A stretch of 64,000 bases of DNA from positions 40,028,862-40,092,861 of the forward strand of contig OX439127.1 in NCBI GenBank assembly GCA_949318235.1, read 5' to 3'. Both the position numbers and the translations under genes were made by a program. This document shows, in pieces, positions 11,286-22,041 of the stretch; positions within the stretch are counted from its first letter, which is position 1; the number at the start of each line of letters is the position of its first letter. The stretch is from Ecdyonurus torrentis (taxonomy: Eukaryota; Arthropoda; Insecta; Ephemeroptera; Heptageniidae). The notes under the pieces are model-generated. The model worked only from the letters and a program-made list of their open reading frames with translations. It ran no database searches and was not told where the DNA came from.

Positions 11286-14200
11286 TTACATGAATTTACT
11301 ATAGAAACCTTGCACTGTCCTTCCTCGTGTGGCTCTCACACCGGGTCTTAGGGGTAGTTCTTCCTCACTCACAACACTGTTATTGTCATTTTCCTCGTGC
11401 TCGGACTCATCCAAACTTGGGGTGTCACGTGTCACTCGTTGACGTGGGGTATCTTGCTTGCTTGTCGAGGGTTGTGGGTCGTTTCTTGTATCATTGTGAG
11501 GTTCAACTGATGCTGGAACCTGTGAACAAGAGACAGACACGGCAGTAGTGGCTCTTTTTTTAAACAACTTCAACCTATTATTATGCACGACTACTAATCT
11601 ATTTGGCAGTTGTATTTCTGAGTTTACAGGTGACAAAATTCTTGTTATAGGAAATGGTCCTTTGAATTTAGCAGCGAGTTTTGGAGATTCTCCTTTCTTC
11701 ACTGAGTCGTCGTGCAGCCATACCATGTCATCAACTTTAAAAGTTACCTCTCTACTTTTTTTATTATGAGCTTTAGCATATTTCATGAAAGATTTGTGAT
11801 TATTTTCATAAACTTCTTGACATATTAATTTTAGTTTTTCAGCTAGATTTTGAACATCTTCATTGTTAATTTCAGGCAGTTCATCTTGAATTAAACTAAA
11901 TGGAGTACGCATTTTCTTACCATAGACAACTTCATATGGCGAATATTTGTTTAAACTATGATGCGGTTTTGTATTATGTACACAAACAACATATTGCAAA
12001 AATTCAGGCCACTTCTTTTGATGTTTATTTACATAATGTGATAGCATTTTTTTAATGTCTTTATGCACAACTTCCGTTTTTCCATTAGAAGCTGGGTGTT
12101 TAGGGGTGGTTCTGAGTTTTGTAATATCAAGTAATTTACACATTTCAGAGAATAATTCACTTTCAAACTGTCTGCCTAAGTCTGAATAAAGATATTTAGG
12201 ACAATTATATACAAGAGCAAAATGTTTCACGAAATTACGTGCTACAGTTTGTGCAGTTTGGTCTGGCATGGGTATCATGACAAGAAAACGACTGAAAAAA
12301 TCAACAATTGTTAGAATATATTGAAATTCACTAGTAGCTGGTAGTTGAGTAATATCGATACCTACAAATTCAAATGCTTCACAAGGTTGTGGCATTTCTA
12401 TGAGTTTCATTTTTGTTTTGTCAGTTTCACGACGTGCTGCGCATGATGGACATGTGATACAATAAAAATCTACGTCTCTTCTTCTATTGGGCCAATAATA
12501 TTGAGATGCTATTTTCTTGTGTGTAACTTGTTTACCACAGTGTGCAGATAAAATTGAGTCATGTTCTTGCTGTAATACTATGTTACGCAATGATTTTGGG
12601 AGTACAGCTCTGGGACCATTACCTGACTGGTAAAATAATATGCCATCATGTTTGAAAAAATTTGGTTTTTTACTTAACATTTTACACTCTGGATCACGTT
12701 GTTGATGACTTTGCAATTCATCCAAATCAAATACTTTTACTACATTTACAAATCTACTTAATGAATCGGCATTACCATGTGATAATCCTGCACGATGTAC
12801 TACACTGAAAGAATAATCTGAAATTTCAAGTGCCATACGTAATAATTTACTGTTTGGATTTTTCATAGTTAATAGATATTTTAATGCAGCATTATCTACG
12901 ACTACTGTAAAATGTGGTTGTCCATACAAATAATATTTGAAGTGTTTTAAACTCCAGCAAAAGCCTATCATTTCACGAATTGCAGCTGATTCAGCTTGTT
13001 CTCTAGGAGCAAGTTTGCGGGATGCATAAGCACAAGGATGATAAATTCCATCTTCACCTAGCTGTTCTAGGACTGCGCCGCTGGCCCAGCCACTCGTATC
13101 AACACAAAGTCGAAATTCTTTTCTAGGATCTGGTATAGCTAGTACAGGTGATGACGTCATAATCTTTTTAATTTTTAAAAATGCATCTATGCATTCTTGA
13201 GTGAAATTTACTTTTTTCTTCAAATTATTTTTATGATTTTTTAATAAATCTGATATTGGTCTATTTATTTCAGCATAATTTTTAATTAATATTCTATAAT
13301 AACCTGAAAGTCCATTCCAAGCCATTACATCACGAATATCGTGTGGTATTTGGAAATCTTGAATTTTTTGTACAAGTCTAGGATCTGCTGATATTGTATT
13401 ATTTTCTATTGTGTAGCCTAGGAAAATAATTTTTTGCACTGCAAATTGACATTTTTTCAAGTTTACTGTGACGTTGCCATATTGTAGTCGTTCTAAAACT
13501 TGACGAGTTCTAGCTATATTTTCTTCTATTGTATTAGAAAATACACATAGATCATCTATGTAACATAGCACTATTAGAGGCGATAGATTATGAAGTAATC
13601 CATCTAAAAATCGCTGCATACTAGCTGAAGCATTTTTTAAACCTTGCGGCATAAAATTATACTCGTATGTACCTGCATATTTACCTGAAGGTACAGTAAA
13701 AGCAGTGTATTTTTTACTATTTTCAGCAAGTGGTATATTGTAAAAGGAATCTTTTAGATCAAGAGTTGTAAAATATTTACATTTTGATAAATTAGATAAT
13801 GAATCTTGAATATTTAAGAATGCATAGGGCTCAGCTTCAGTTAAGGTATTGATTTTTCTCAGGTCCAAAGTTACTCTATATTGAATAGTACCATCAGGTG
13901 TTTTCTTCCTGACTAAAACTATGCCACTATTATATGGACTAGTTGATTTTCTTATAGTTCTTGAATCTAGTTGAGCGCCTAGAGAAATATCAGCATAATC
14001 TTGCAGTGCCATACTTATTTTATATGGTTTTGTTCTAACTATCTTATCTTCAGTTAAACGAATATTATGTTCTACTAGATGAGTACCTTCCCTAATTTTC
14101 TTTTCTATGAATATATCACGAAAATCTTCTAATATCATAGCTTTAAATTCTTCTCTAAATTCAGGTGGTAAATGTTGTAATTTTTCATTTAATATTTCTT

Positions 14201-15263
14201 CATTAATTTCTAACTCTTCTTCGTAGTCTACATTTTCTGAGTGTATGTTATGAACGTGTCGAGTTGCATTCTCCGTATTGCTCTCGGCCGTGAGACAATC
14301 CGCACTCATAATATCATCTTGAGTTACTGCGATTATACGAGCAATAAGCGTACCTTTGATTAATGTTATATTAGAAGTATTGAAATTAGAAATTTGCACG
14401 GGCACAAAATATTTGCATTGTATGCAATTTTTTGTACAATGATGTGAATTACATTCTTGTTTAATTAATTGTGATATAGTACGTGCAATATAAATTCTTT
14501 TTTCATCGAGAGGCTGATTTACTTCAAGTGGCTCTACGACAAAGAAATTATTTCTAAATTCTAATGCTTGCTTATGAGAAACTTGAAAGAAATTTATTTT
14601 TGCGTTCCCTGGAGAAATTTTAAGGGGTGCTGTAGTTTTAAGTGGAGTATACCGAGGTGGAGTAGGCAATTGGCGTCCCAAATGCTTAACCTCAGCATAA
14701 TTTGAATCATCGGTGTAACTTGATACTAATGGAACTGTGTGTCCTTGTAGTGTAATCTCATTTTTACCGATGTTAATCACGCCCCTGTATTTACGCAAAA
14801 AATCAATTCCTAACAAACCATCATAATTGTAACACTCATGCTTAACAACGTGCATCTCAATTTTATAATTATTATGGTCAATGTTCATCTTCACGTTCTT
14901 GCAGCCATATGAATTTACTTTTTGGTTCCCCAAACCAAATATTTGAAATTTATTTTTCATTAAGTTACTAGTATCTACAGTATTCCATATTACAGAAGTT
15001 TCAGCTGCTGTATCAATTAAAAATCGCATATTATTATTATTTATTTTACATTCTAAAATTAAATTGAATTGATTATTTACATTATATACGTTTTTATTAC
15101 TAATTGGAACAAATTTTTGTTCTAATTTAGGGGTTGGCGCAACCCATGGCCGTGTGGGGCGCCCTGGAGAAAATTTGGCTCCACGTCTTGCAAGCGAGAG
15201 AATTCTTGTTGCGAATCGCTCGGATTTGAAGTATGAGAAATTTCTTGTTGCAAATTTTCGCAA
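11286..15263 (-). CDS. pol: Pol polyprotein of the Ty3/gypsy element (protease, RT, RNase H, integrase)
   Basis: An uninterrupted 1,325-codon frame counted from its first ATG; real translation probably enters it by -1 frameshifting from gag near 15170. Domains in order: aspartic protease with FLIDTAAETSVIW (residues 81-93) and the flap-end motif LLGIDFL (150-156); RT with RVTLDLRKIN (463), TTLDLKDSFYNIPL (499-512, D502) and YIDD (568-571); RNase H with D722, E764 and D790, followed by HRAGLSHGNADSLSR (823-837); integrase with the zinc-binding set H901, H908, C938 and C941, the catalytic D970, D1028 and E1064 (D-x35-E), and GPF at 1202-1204; then an acidic tail of about 90 residues. All catalytic residues I can place are present. 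The protease has DTAA instead of the usual DTGA/DSGA. No chromodomain is seen. Confidence 0.96.
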   Translation of the reverse strand: MRKFATRNFSYFKSERFATRILSLARRGAKFSPGRPTRPWVAPTPKLEQKFVPISNKNVYNVNNQFNLILECKINNNNMRFLIDTAAETSVIWNTVDTSNLMKNKFQIFGLGNQKVNSYGCKNVKMNIDHNNYKIEMHVVKHECYNYDGLLGIDFLRKYRGVINIGKNEITLQGHTVPLVSSYTDDSNYAEVKHLGRQLPTPPRYTPLKTTAPLKISPGNAKINFFQVSHKQALEFRNNFFVVEPLEVNQPLDEKRIYIARTISQLIKQECNSHHCTKNCIQCKYFVPVQISNFNTSNITLIKGTLIARIIAVTQDDIMSADCLTAESNTENATRHVHNIHSENVDYEEELEINEEILNEKLQHLPPEFREEFKAMILEDFRDIFIEKKIREGTHLVEHNIRLTEDKIVRTKPYKISMALQDYADISLGAQLDSRTIRKSTSPYNSGIVLVRKKTPDGTIQYRVTLDLRKINTLTEAEPYAFLNIQDSLSNLSKCKYFTTLDLKDSFYNIPLAENSKKYTAFTVPSGKYAGTYEYNFMPQGLKNASASMQRFLDGLLHNLSPLIVLCYIDDLCVFSNTIEENIARTRQVLERLQYGNVTVNLKKCQFAVQKIIFLGYTIENNTISADPRLVQKIQDFQIPHDIRDVMAWNGLSGYYRILIKNYAEINRPISDLLKNHKNNLKKKVNFTQECIDAFLKIKKIMTSSPVLAIPDPRKEFRLCVDTSGWASGAVLEQLGEDGIYHPCAYASRKLAPREQAESAAIREMIGFCWSLKHFKYYLYGQPHFTVVVDNAALKYLLTMKNPNSKLLRMALEISDYSFSVVHRAGLSHGNADSLSRFVNVVKVFDLDELQSHQQRDPECKMLSKKPNFFKHDGILFYQSGNGPRAVLPKSLRNIVLQQEHDSILSAHCGKQVTHKKIASQYYWPNRRRDVDFYCITCPSCAARRETDKTKMKLIEMPQPCEAFEFVGIDITQLPATSEFQYILTIVDFFSRFLVMIPMPDQTAQTVARNFVKHFALVYNCPKYLYSDLGRQFESELFSEMCKLLDITKLRTTPKHPASNGKTEVVHKDIKKMLSHYVNKHQKKWPEFLQYVVCVHNTKPHHSLNKYSPYEVVYGKKMRTPFSLIQDELPEINNEDVQNLAEKLKLICQEVYENNHKSFMKYAKAHNKKSREVTFKVDDMVWLHDDSVKKGESPKLAAKFKGPFPITRILSPVNSEIQLPNRLVVVHNNRLKLFKKRATTAVSVSCSQVPASVEPHNDTRNDPQPSTSKQDTPRQRVTRDTPSLDESEHEENDNNSVVSEEELPLRPGVRATRGRTVQGFYSKFM

Positions 15264-16543
15264 TAATATTCTTGTTGTGAATTTTCACAATAATATTCAG
15301 GCTTTGAATTTTCACAATAATATTCAGGGGGTTGTAAATCACGTGGTTTCTTGCAAGGGGTGAAATCTTGCGCATTTTCCCTATACTGATCAAAGCTATT
15401 AAACTGATGCTGATCGAAGTCATAATAACCAGCTGATTGATTATTATCGATATTATTGAATGAATTTTGAGAGTTGAAGTTATATTGATTATTATCTGAA
15501 TTTTGATGATATCGACGTTTCTTGCGATTAGAAGTTTGAGTATAATATTGATGATTAATTATTTCAGGATTTTCAATTTCAGCGAAATCTGATCGATATT
15601 GATTTTCAATAAATTTTTGATACTGATTATCATTGTAGTAAGGTGAGAAATTACGATTGAATGACGTATTTGAACGTAGAGTAGTTTCAAATTGATTGAG
15701 TGGTGGGGGTAAATTTGAATTTGGCAAATATTGATTATTTGTAGATTGATGATTTTCAATTTTTGCGCGTCTTGTTGCTTCATTGAATGCAATTGCAGTC
15801 GATACTGCCTTATCAAATGACTCAGGACATGCTCCACGCACGCGGTCGCCTAGAACTGTTCCTCCTAGACCATGCAAGAAACTATCTAGCGCACGCTGAT
15901 CAGCTTCGAACTTCACTGCCTCATTTCTATCATTATTATCTGTCAATTCATAAGTATTTACATTTACTGATTTAATTCTATCGGCAAATTGTTCAATTGA
16001 TTCCTCCGATTGAATCGTAATTACAGATAATAATTCTCTATAATAACGTGTTGTATTTTTACATTTGAAGCGATTAATCATGATGTTTTTAAATTCATTA
16101 TAACATTTTACTTCTTTGGCTTTCACGTCGCTGCTCACGAAAGTCAGCGCTTCTCCATCAAGAATTTGCTTTGCAATTAAGAGAGTTTTATTTACATCCC
16201 ATCCCCCTAATTCTTGAGCTTGTTCCACTTTTTGGAAGAAATTATGAATATTTTCCTGAACTTTTCCTGAAAATTTAGGTATAGTATTCATGAGAATAAG
16301 TGTACTTGAACTATCTGAATTTTTAGCTATTTGAAAATTTTCTTGCAGAACTGTTAGTCTTGTTTTTAATTCAGCTATAGTTGTAGTTTCTATTTCATCT
16401 ATTTTTTCTTTTTGATTTTTATTCAAAGATTTTAATTCAGAAATTTCATCTTCATGTGATTTATTTTTATTTTCTAATTCTTCAATTTTTAATACTAAAT
16501 CAATGAGAGAATATTCTTTACCATTATGTGTAAAGAAAGCCAT
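15122..16543 (-). CDS. gag: Gag polyprotein of the Ty3/gypsy element
   Basis: An intact 473-codon frame. Residues about 15-75 are rich in E, K and L with heptad spacing (LKIEELENKNKSHEDE), a likely coiled coil. A capsid-like section follows, starting near IPKFSGK and FFQKVEQAQELGGW and including INRFKC and EQFADRIKSVN, typical of Ty3/gypsy Gag. The C-terminal third is rich in N, Q and Y and has three tandem EYYCENSQQ-like nine-residue units (codons near 15247-15327). No CCHC zinc knuckle was found, so RNA binding would have to rely on the basic and NQ-rich tail. It overlaps pol by 142 bases, with pol in the -1 frame. The start is the first ATG after the leader. Confidence 0.92.
   Translation of the reverse strand: MAFFTHNGKEYSLIDLVLKIEELENKNKSHEDEISELKSLNKNQKEKIDEIETTTIAELKTRLTVLQENFQIAKNSDSSSTLILMNTIPKFSGKVQENIHNFFQKVEQAQELGGWDVNKTLLIAKQILDGEALTFVSSDVKAKEVKCYNEFKNIMINRFKCKNTTRYYRELLSVITIQSEESIEQFADRIKSVNVNTYELTDNNDRNEAVKFEADQRALDSFLHGLGGTVLGDRVRGACPESFDKAVSTAIAFNEATRRAKIENHQSTNNQYLPNSNLPPPLNQFETTLRSNTSFNRNFSPYYNDNQYQKFIENQYRSDFAEIENPEIINHQYYTQTSNRKKRRYHQNSDNNQYNFNSQNSFNNIDNNQSAGYYDFDQHQFNSFDQYRENAQDFTPCKKPRDLQPPEYYCENSKPEYYCENSQQEYYCENLQQEISHTSNPSDSQQEFSRLQDVEPNFLQGAPHGHGLRQPLN
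15136..15176 (-). promoter_or_regulatory. Predicted -1 ribosomal frameshift signal between gag and pol
   Basis: In the gag frame the minus strand reads CCA AAT TTT, giving the heptamer A AAT TTT (X XXY YYZ) at 15176-15170. Six bases downstream GGCGC (15163-15159) can pair with GCGCC (15140-15136). A second hairpin, GGGTTG-CGC-CAACCC, overlaps at 15145-15131. The pol frame is exactly -1 relative to gag and is open across this point. A weaker candidate, A AAT TTG, occurs upstream at about 15258-15252. The heptamer type is known from retroviral frameshift sites; use here is inferred. Confidence 0.75.
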
Positions 16544-16806
16544 TTTTACCCAGATATATTGCTACCAAATTTATTATTAGTCGTGCAATTTTATGTTAAA
16601 ATTGTAAAAAGAAATGAGCTTACCGTGTATGTCCACTGTATAGAGAAATATCCATGATGAGGAAAAACTGCATAGCGTTCCGTCCGTTCCTTCTCTCTCT
16701 TTGCCCAAGGTAGTTTGGAAAAGTAGGTAGCACAAACTCAAAGTTCATTGAAAGTGTTCATTGGACGTTCGAAATTATTCACTTAAAGTCACATAGATTC
16801 GATTCA
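16544..16806 (-). other. Untranslated leader of the LTR element
   Basis: About 260 bases between the primer-binding site and the gag ATG. It contains no open frame of note and would hold any packaging signal. Confidence 0.7.
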
Positions 16807-16822
16807 CCAGCTTCTGACACCA
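16807..16822 (-). promoter_or_regulatory. Primer-binding site, tRNA-Leu-like
   Basis: On the minus strand TGGTGTCAGAAGCTGG begins two bases after the LTR end. TGGTGTCAGAAG is complementary to a tRNA 3' end CTTCTGACACCA, which fits tRNA-Leu of animals (from memory of the family); the last four bases may not pair. Confidence 0.75.
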
Positions 16823-16824
16823 TT

Positions 16825-17484
16825 TGTAGCCTGCGCCGTAGTGAAGTGAATGTTGTTTTCCGAACCCCGAACCCCGCTACTGAGTTACCTTCTTCTCGCT
16901 CTCCGGCGCTCCGCCGCTGTAACCTGCTCTGCCGCCGGACTCGTCCTCGTCGCTCTCGGCCGTCACTGAATATTCACGCAAAGCGTACAGCTTTGGTGGA
17001 TGTATTAATGAATAATTCTGTGATAACTTATTGATAATCTATATTAAAAGATTATCAATTATAACTGTTATTGATAATGTTTATTAGCAATATAATGTTA
17101 TTAATTCTTCTGCATTTCTTATATGATATTGGAGAACTTTTCAAATCAAAAACTCACATAAGTAACACTATATTTTATTATAAAATCATGAATGTGGATT
17201 ATAAGTGATAAAATTAGCGCTATATGCCGAACAATGCATAGAGCGGCGTTATAGCTTGAGGCGCCAGCGCGACACCTCAAGCTCCACACTCAGACTATCT
17301 TTCTTCCCGTCGCCTCGCACGCAACACACGCAATTATGCTATACTGCACTTTTTATGCAGTTAAGTTATAAAGAAGTACATCTTGTACTATATGAACGCG
17401 AATATGTAAAGAGGACTAAATATCAATAATAAAACATTACATTATTTTATTATTAATATTGATATTTAGGACGCGCGGGTTACA
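16825..17484 (-). repeat. 5' LTR of the Ty3/gypsy element
   Basis: 660 bp, same as the LTR at 8688-9347 at an offset of exactly 8,137 bases. In element orientation it should contain the promoter; no TATA box can be singled out because of the AT-rich core. Confidence 0.96.
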
Positions 17485-17488
17485 GTAT
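17485..17488. repeat. Target-site duplication, right copy (GTAT)
   Basis: Matches 8684-8687 on the other side of the element. Confidence 0.85.
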
Positions 17489-18711
17489 ATATGAAATTGA
17501 AATAATGTTATCCATTACTAGAAGCAGTAACCGTACCTGTACTTAGTGCATTTTTTAATGTATTAACATGCTCAGCATAATTTGTTTACTCAGCAGCATT
17601 TAAAAATCTATATTTTCGATAACAATATTTATTATTTTTATTATTTGATAAAGAAATCAATAACACTATAACTTATATAGGAATAAAAAAGTGACATATA
17701 TGATTAAATTTTTGATAACTGTAGCACATCAATAATAACATTACTACATTATAGTAAACATTACATATTACACTTTTTTTTGTATTATATATATATTCAA
17801 ACCAACATTTTATAGATAACAAAAATATGAGTAAAATAAAAAAAGTTTACGTAAGCAATAAAATTGTTTTCTAAACCACGTATGGATACTTCCATTCCTT
17901 GTTCTTCAAATGTTTCGGAAAATTTAACCCTCCCACACATACACTTTCAGTATTACTGTCGACAAGAAAAATGAAAAACATACATACTCACTTGAAAAAG
18001 GGTTGCATTATTTATACTTTGTTAGAACTAAAAACTCAACTACAGTACAGTAGGCAGTATGCAGGAAGTGATACTTCCTATAGCACTTTATATAATTTCA
18101 ATTCATTCCATCTGCTATATTGACAAATAAATTTGGTTATCAAGAAAATGTTACCATATCTTTCAGCAATGCATCAGGCAAGGCTAATACGTAATTTAAA
18201 TACAGAAAATATATTCATATATTAATATAAAGAAAGGGTTTTAAATTAGACCTGAAACATGAAGAAAAAAAATTTTAAATGGAAAAGAAAGAAGTCAAAG
18301 GACACATTTAGCGCACTTGTATATTTTTGCAACCTAAGGATATTTGTTCAAATAACTGCGATTAACTGCATCTTGAAAGATATTAAAATTTTTGAATATA
18401 AAATCAATTTTTAATATTAAAACCTTTTACTTTTCATTGGATTTTTTTGCAGTTATATAAGAATATTATGATTTTAGTTGTTATATGTATAAAAAAATGA
18501 CGTAGAATTACAAAAATCTAAAAGTCATATTTTGACCTTTATATCCTCTGCTTATATTATCTATAATATCTCACGCATTGTGTGCTGGATATGTGTTTGA
18601 ATATCAATAGTCAAATCCGCTTCTCCCTCTCCTTTTCTCTTCCTCTATCTTGGAATATCTATCTCTATCTTTTTGAACCGTAGAGAACACTACATTAAGA
18701 CACTCGCATGA

Positions 18712-18783
<72 letters not shown>

Positions 18784-20935
18784 ATATATATATATATATA
18801 TGAAACTGGCATATATGTATGGAGATGAACCAAAGAAAATTATGATATTGCTATGCCATTAAAATGGTTTTTCTTCTCTCTCTTCTCTTAAGCCAAAATA
18901 GACTTAGCAATGAATGTAGAAAATCAACGACTGTAAGTAAAACTTTAAGCGCTACCACATTTTTAGATATTTGTATATTTTTTTACTTAAAAACTCTAGA
19001 ATGAAAAATAGCGTAAATGAGCGTAAATCTAAATATATATATTTATGTATAAAAACTCTCGCATTATTTGAGAAAGTTATGGATATCGTCTGGTTTACAC
19101 ACATTTGAGTATTTAACAAATTAAATGTTATATTTCATAAGTAGTTAACCAATACCATTTTATAATATCCACGACGGGTTATGTAATTATATATATTGTC
19201 ATAACGATATTTTTATGACGAACACAGCATAAAAATTGCCAAGTTGTATTATATATTTTACCTTTTTTCATATTTTTATCTATTTATTTCAATTTTTTTT
19301 CTTTTGGTCTCTTTTCAAAAATACATTATAAATTTATGCAATATAACTTACACATTTAAGAATATAAAAATTGATGCTTTTTGCTCCCGCCTTTTTGTCT
19401 TAAAGTTTTTCCCACTTGGCTGAATTGAATTAATTTTCAATCTCAGAGCAATTTAAACTCATTGCTACAAAATCTCATAATAATAAATTCACTTTTTTAT
19501 CTTATTTTTTTATGAAAATTTATATCCTGAATGAATTTATTTTAAATTCTGAAATAATTATTGTTTAGAATTAAATATAAAATTGCATTTTGAATGTAGT
19601 ATACTGTATCTAAATAATAAATTTAAATTACAAATGACACGAGCAAAACTAAATTATTGTTTCACTGATGTAGGTGTCACTACACTTAACTATTGATATA
19701 ATATGCTACACACAAATTTTAAATTATATAAAGAATTGAAAATAAATATTAAATTGAAGAAATAATTTACACTATTCACTCATAAAAGGTTAAGACATTC
19801 TTTGATTTAGTTTATTTGTTTAATCTTTAACATTTCTAATTATAATTAAACATCTATTGTATTTTTATAGCAACATTTTTAGCAATGTAATAAAAAAAAA
19901 ATTATTTACAGCTTTTAGCGTTATTTTCTAGTTTTAGAAATATTGAGGATAACCAAGGTCATTTCAACTCTTAGAAATAATATGATTTTTTTTAGACAAA
20001 AATAATAATACTTATACAGTAGTTAATATTTCTAAGTGCATGCCATAGAATTTTTTGTTTATTCCAAGATTAGAGTAAAAAGAAGAAAAAAATGTAAGAT
20101 TTGGGCTTGCGATAGAAGTGTACAATAAATTTAACTGGGGTGCACTTATATTAATATGATACAGTTCTGAATCCTAAAGTTGCTGTGCTGCTATTTCGGC
20201 AAGACGTTATATCAAGGCAACCAGAAAGAACACGCTACGATATGAGTTTTATATGACAAAGCAAGCAAAAAGAAACAGCTTGCTGCCTTTTTCTGCAAAC
20301 CGTTAAAAGCGCTGGTGGTTCATCATTCGTTGCCCTCTATCACCCTCTTTTTTTTATATAGACCTCCTCACACTCTCCTTGCCCCAAGGAACTATTCCTG
20401 CTTATAAAATCTTTACAAAAAATAATAATAAATAAATTCATGACAAAAAAAAAATTTATTCTTTACGAGCTGAATCTTCAATTTAAATTGTACAACTAAT
20501 GTGAAATACCAGAAGAAAAAAAAGACAGTTTTTTATGTTCTTTTTTTACGATATTTACATTTTATAATATAAATAATAATTAACTTGAGTGCGTTTAAAT
20601 TGATCAAGATTAATGGGGAGTAAATATTTGTTGAGTATATAGTTATAGTGATGTCCAAGAGCAAAATTATTAGCAGGGATCTTGTAGACCAAAATGTTTA
20701 CTGAAGAAAGGGGGGAGTTGTCTCAAGTCTCAAGTCAAGTGATTGTTGGTTGGTAGTAATAAACAAACAACAATGCCCACACAGTTTGCGAGACACTGAT
20801 GGAAATAAATTTATATGCCCTCAAGCTACGCTCTGGAGAAAAAGAAGAAAAATTAAGTCAATAAATAACATAAAAAATCAATATAAGGTTTTTGGCAGAA
20901 GTAAAGAAAGTTTTTATATTTAATAGAAAGCAGTA

Positions 20936-20970
<35 letters not shown>

Positions 20971-22041
20971 TGTTTCAATTTAATAAATGTGATATGCGGA
21001 AGTTAAAAGGAAATTATAAAAAAATATAAAAAATTAGAATGGTCCAAAATTGAATACAACAGGTTCATTTTTTTCCTACCCAGTATTTAAAAAAAAAAAA
21101 AAGACTTGCTTTATCTCTTGAATTATAATGATTCATCATTTTCATGCGATTTAAAATTTTATTTGTGTGTGTATATATATATATATATATTTATTTTTAT
21201 ATGACATAACTTATTTATCATCCAGTGATTTGAAGAAATACTCCATGCAAATTTAAGCATAAATTTTGTTTTGTCTGGCGAACTTCCTTGCTTGTTAAAT
21301 ATAGCTATTGACTTTTATTTATCTTTTGCTCGCTTATATACATAATGTACCATATTATGTACGTTGTTGTTTACATAATTCTCTTTGTTTGGTGCACACT
21401 AATTAAACAATGATTTTTTTTATGTTATTTACAAAATATTTTTAAATTTACAGTTAAAAGTTTTTACGAACTAGAGTAGAGTAAAATATTGAAACATTTT
21501 CATGTAGTGATAATATGTTATCATATGACATATCATATCATAATATGTTATACCATGTATGACAAATTAGTCAGATTCTTATCAAAGAAATAAACCGGAA
21601 ATATAATCAACAAAAAGTTGTATAATCTTTAAAATCTTAGAAAATTTAAAGTTAATGAAAAATTATATTGACATGAGTTGCAGAAAAATTATTAAGTGTG
21701 ATAACAATTATTTTAAATATTAATACAAAAGTTATGAAAGAGATGAATCCTATTCTAAGCATGAAATTAAGTGAAGAAAACTTCCAATGATGATACAAAT
21801 TTATTCAATTTACTTCTCTTTATTCATCCATCAAAGGAACCACAACTGCTTTGAAACCTTTTATAAACCACTGAAAGATAAAACTGGCTATATTTTCTTA
21901 TCTATACCACAAAATGTTGGGGTTTATAAATAGAAAACAAACGGTAAAACAAATGTGGTCTGCGGTACGTATATCTAATGTAACTGAATAATTGAAATGG
22001 TACATGTGAAAATATAATTACAGTAGAATGGTGTACTGTAC
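17489..22041 (-). other. Intron of the glutamate receptor gene, 5' portion, no gene seen
   Basis: AT-rich DNA with poly-A and poly-T runs (for example about 20940-20967), an interrupted (TA)n array and a moderately GC-richer stretch around 20160-20420. Nothing resembles a coding exon, and phase matching shows that no exon is needed between 22042 and 670. Confidence 0.7.
18712..18801. repeat. Interrupted microsatellite (TA)n
   Basis: TA array with two small interruptions (TTTA near 18735 and TCTA near 18781). Confidence 0.95.

Larger units (their letters stand above)
8688..17484 (-). mobile_element. Full-length Ty3/gypsy LTR retrotransposon in the receptor intron
   Basis: An 8,797-bp element oriented on the minus strand. 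Both LTRs are 660 bp (8688-9347 and 16825-17484), begin TGT and end ACA, and read as identical along their whole length. It is flanked by the 4-bp duplication GTAT. Internal parts in transcription order are: primer-binding site (16822-16807), a roughly 260-base leader, gag (16543-15122), pol in the -1 frame (to 11286), a 1.9-kb non-coding AT-rich segment, and a purine tract (9362-9348). The domain order protease-RT-RNase H-integrase places it in Ty3/gypsy (Metaviridae) rather than Copia. There is no env-like frame. Identical LTRs and open frames indicate a recent insertion. It lies in the same sense as the host gene. Confidence 0.96.

Noticed and set aside
11327..11769. Antisense frames within pol, and 15154-15975 antisense or out-of-frame within gag
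   Set aside because: Shadows of the real gag and pol frames.
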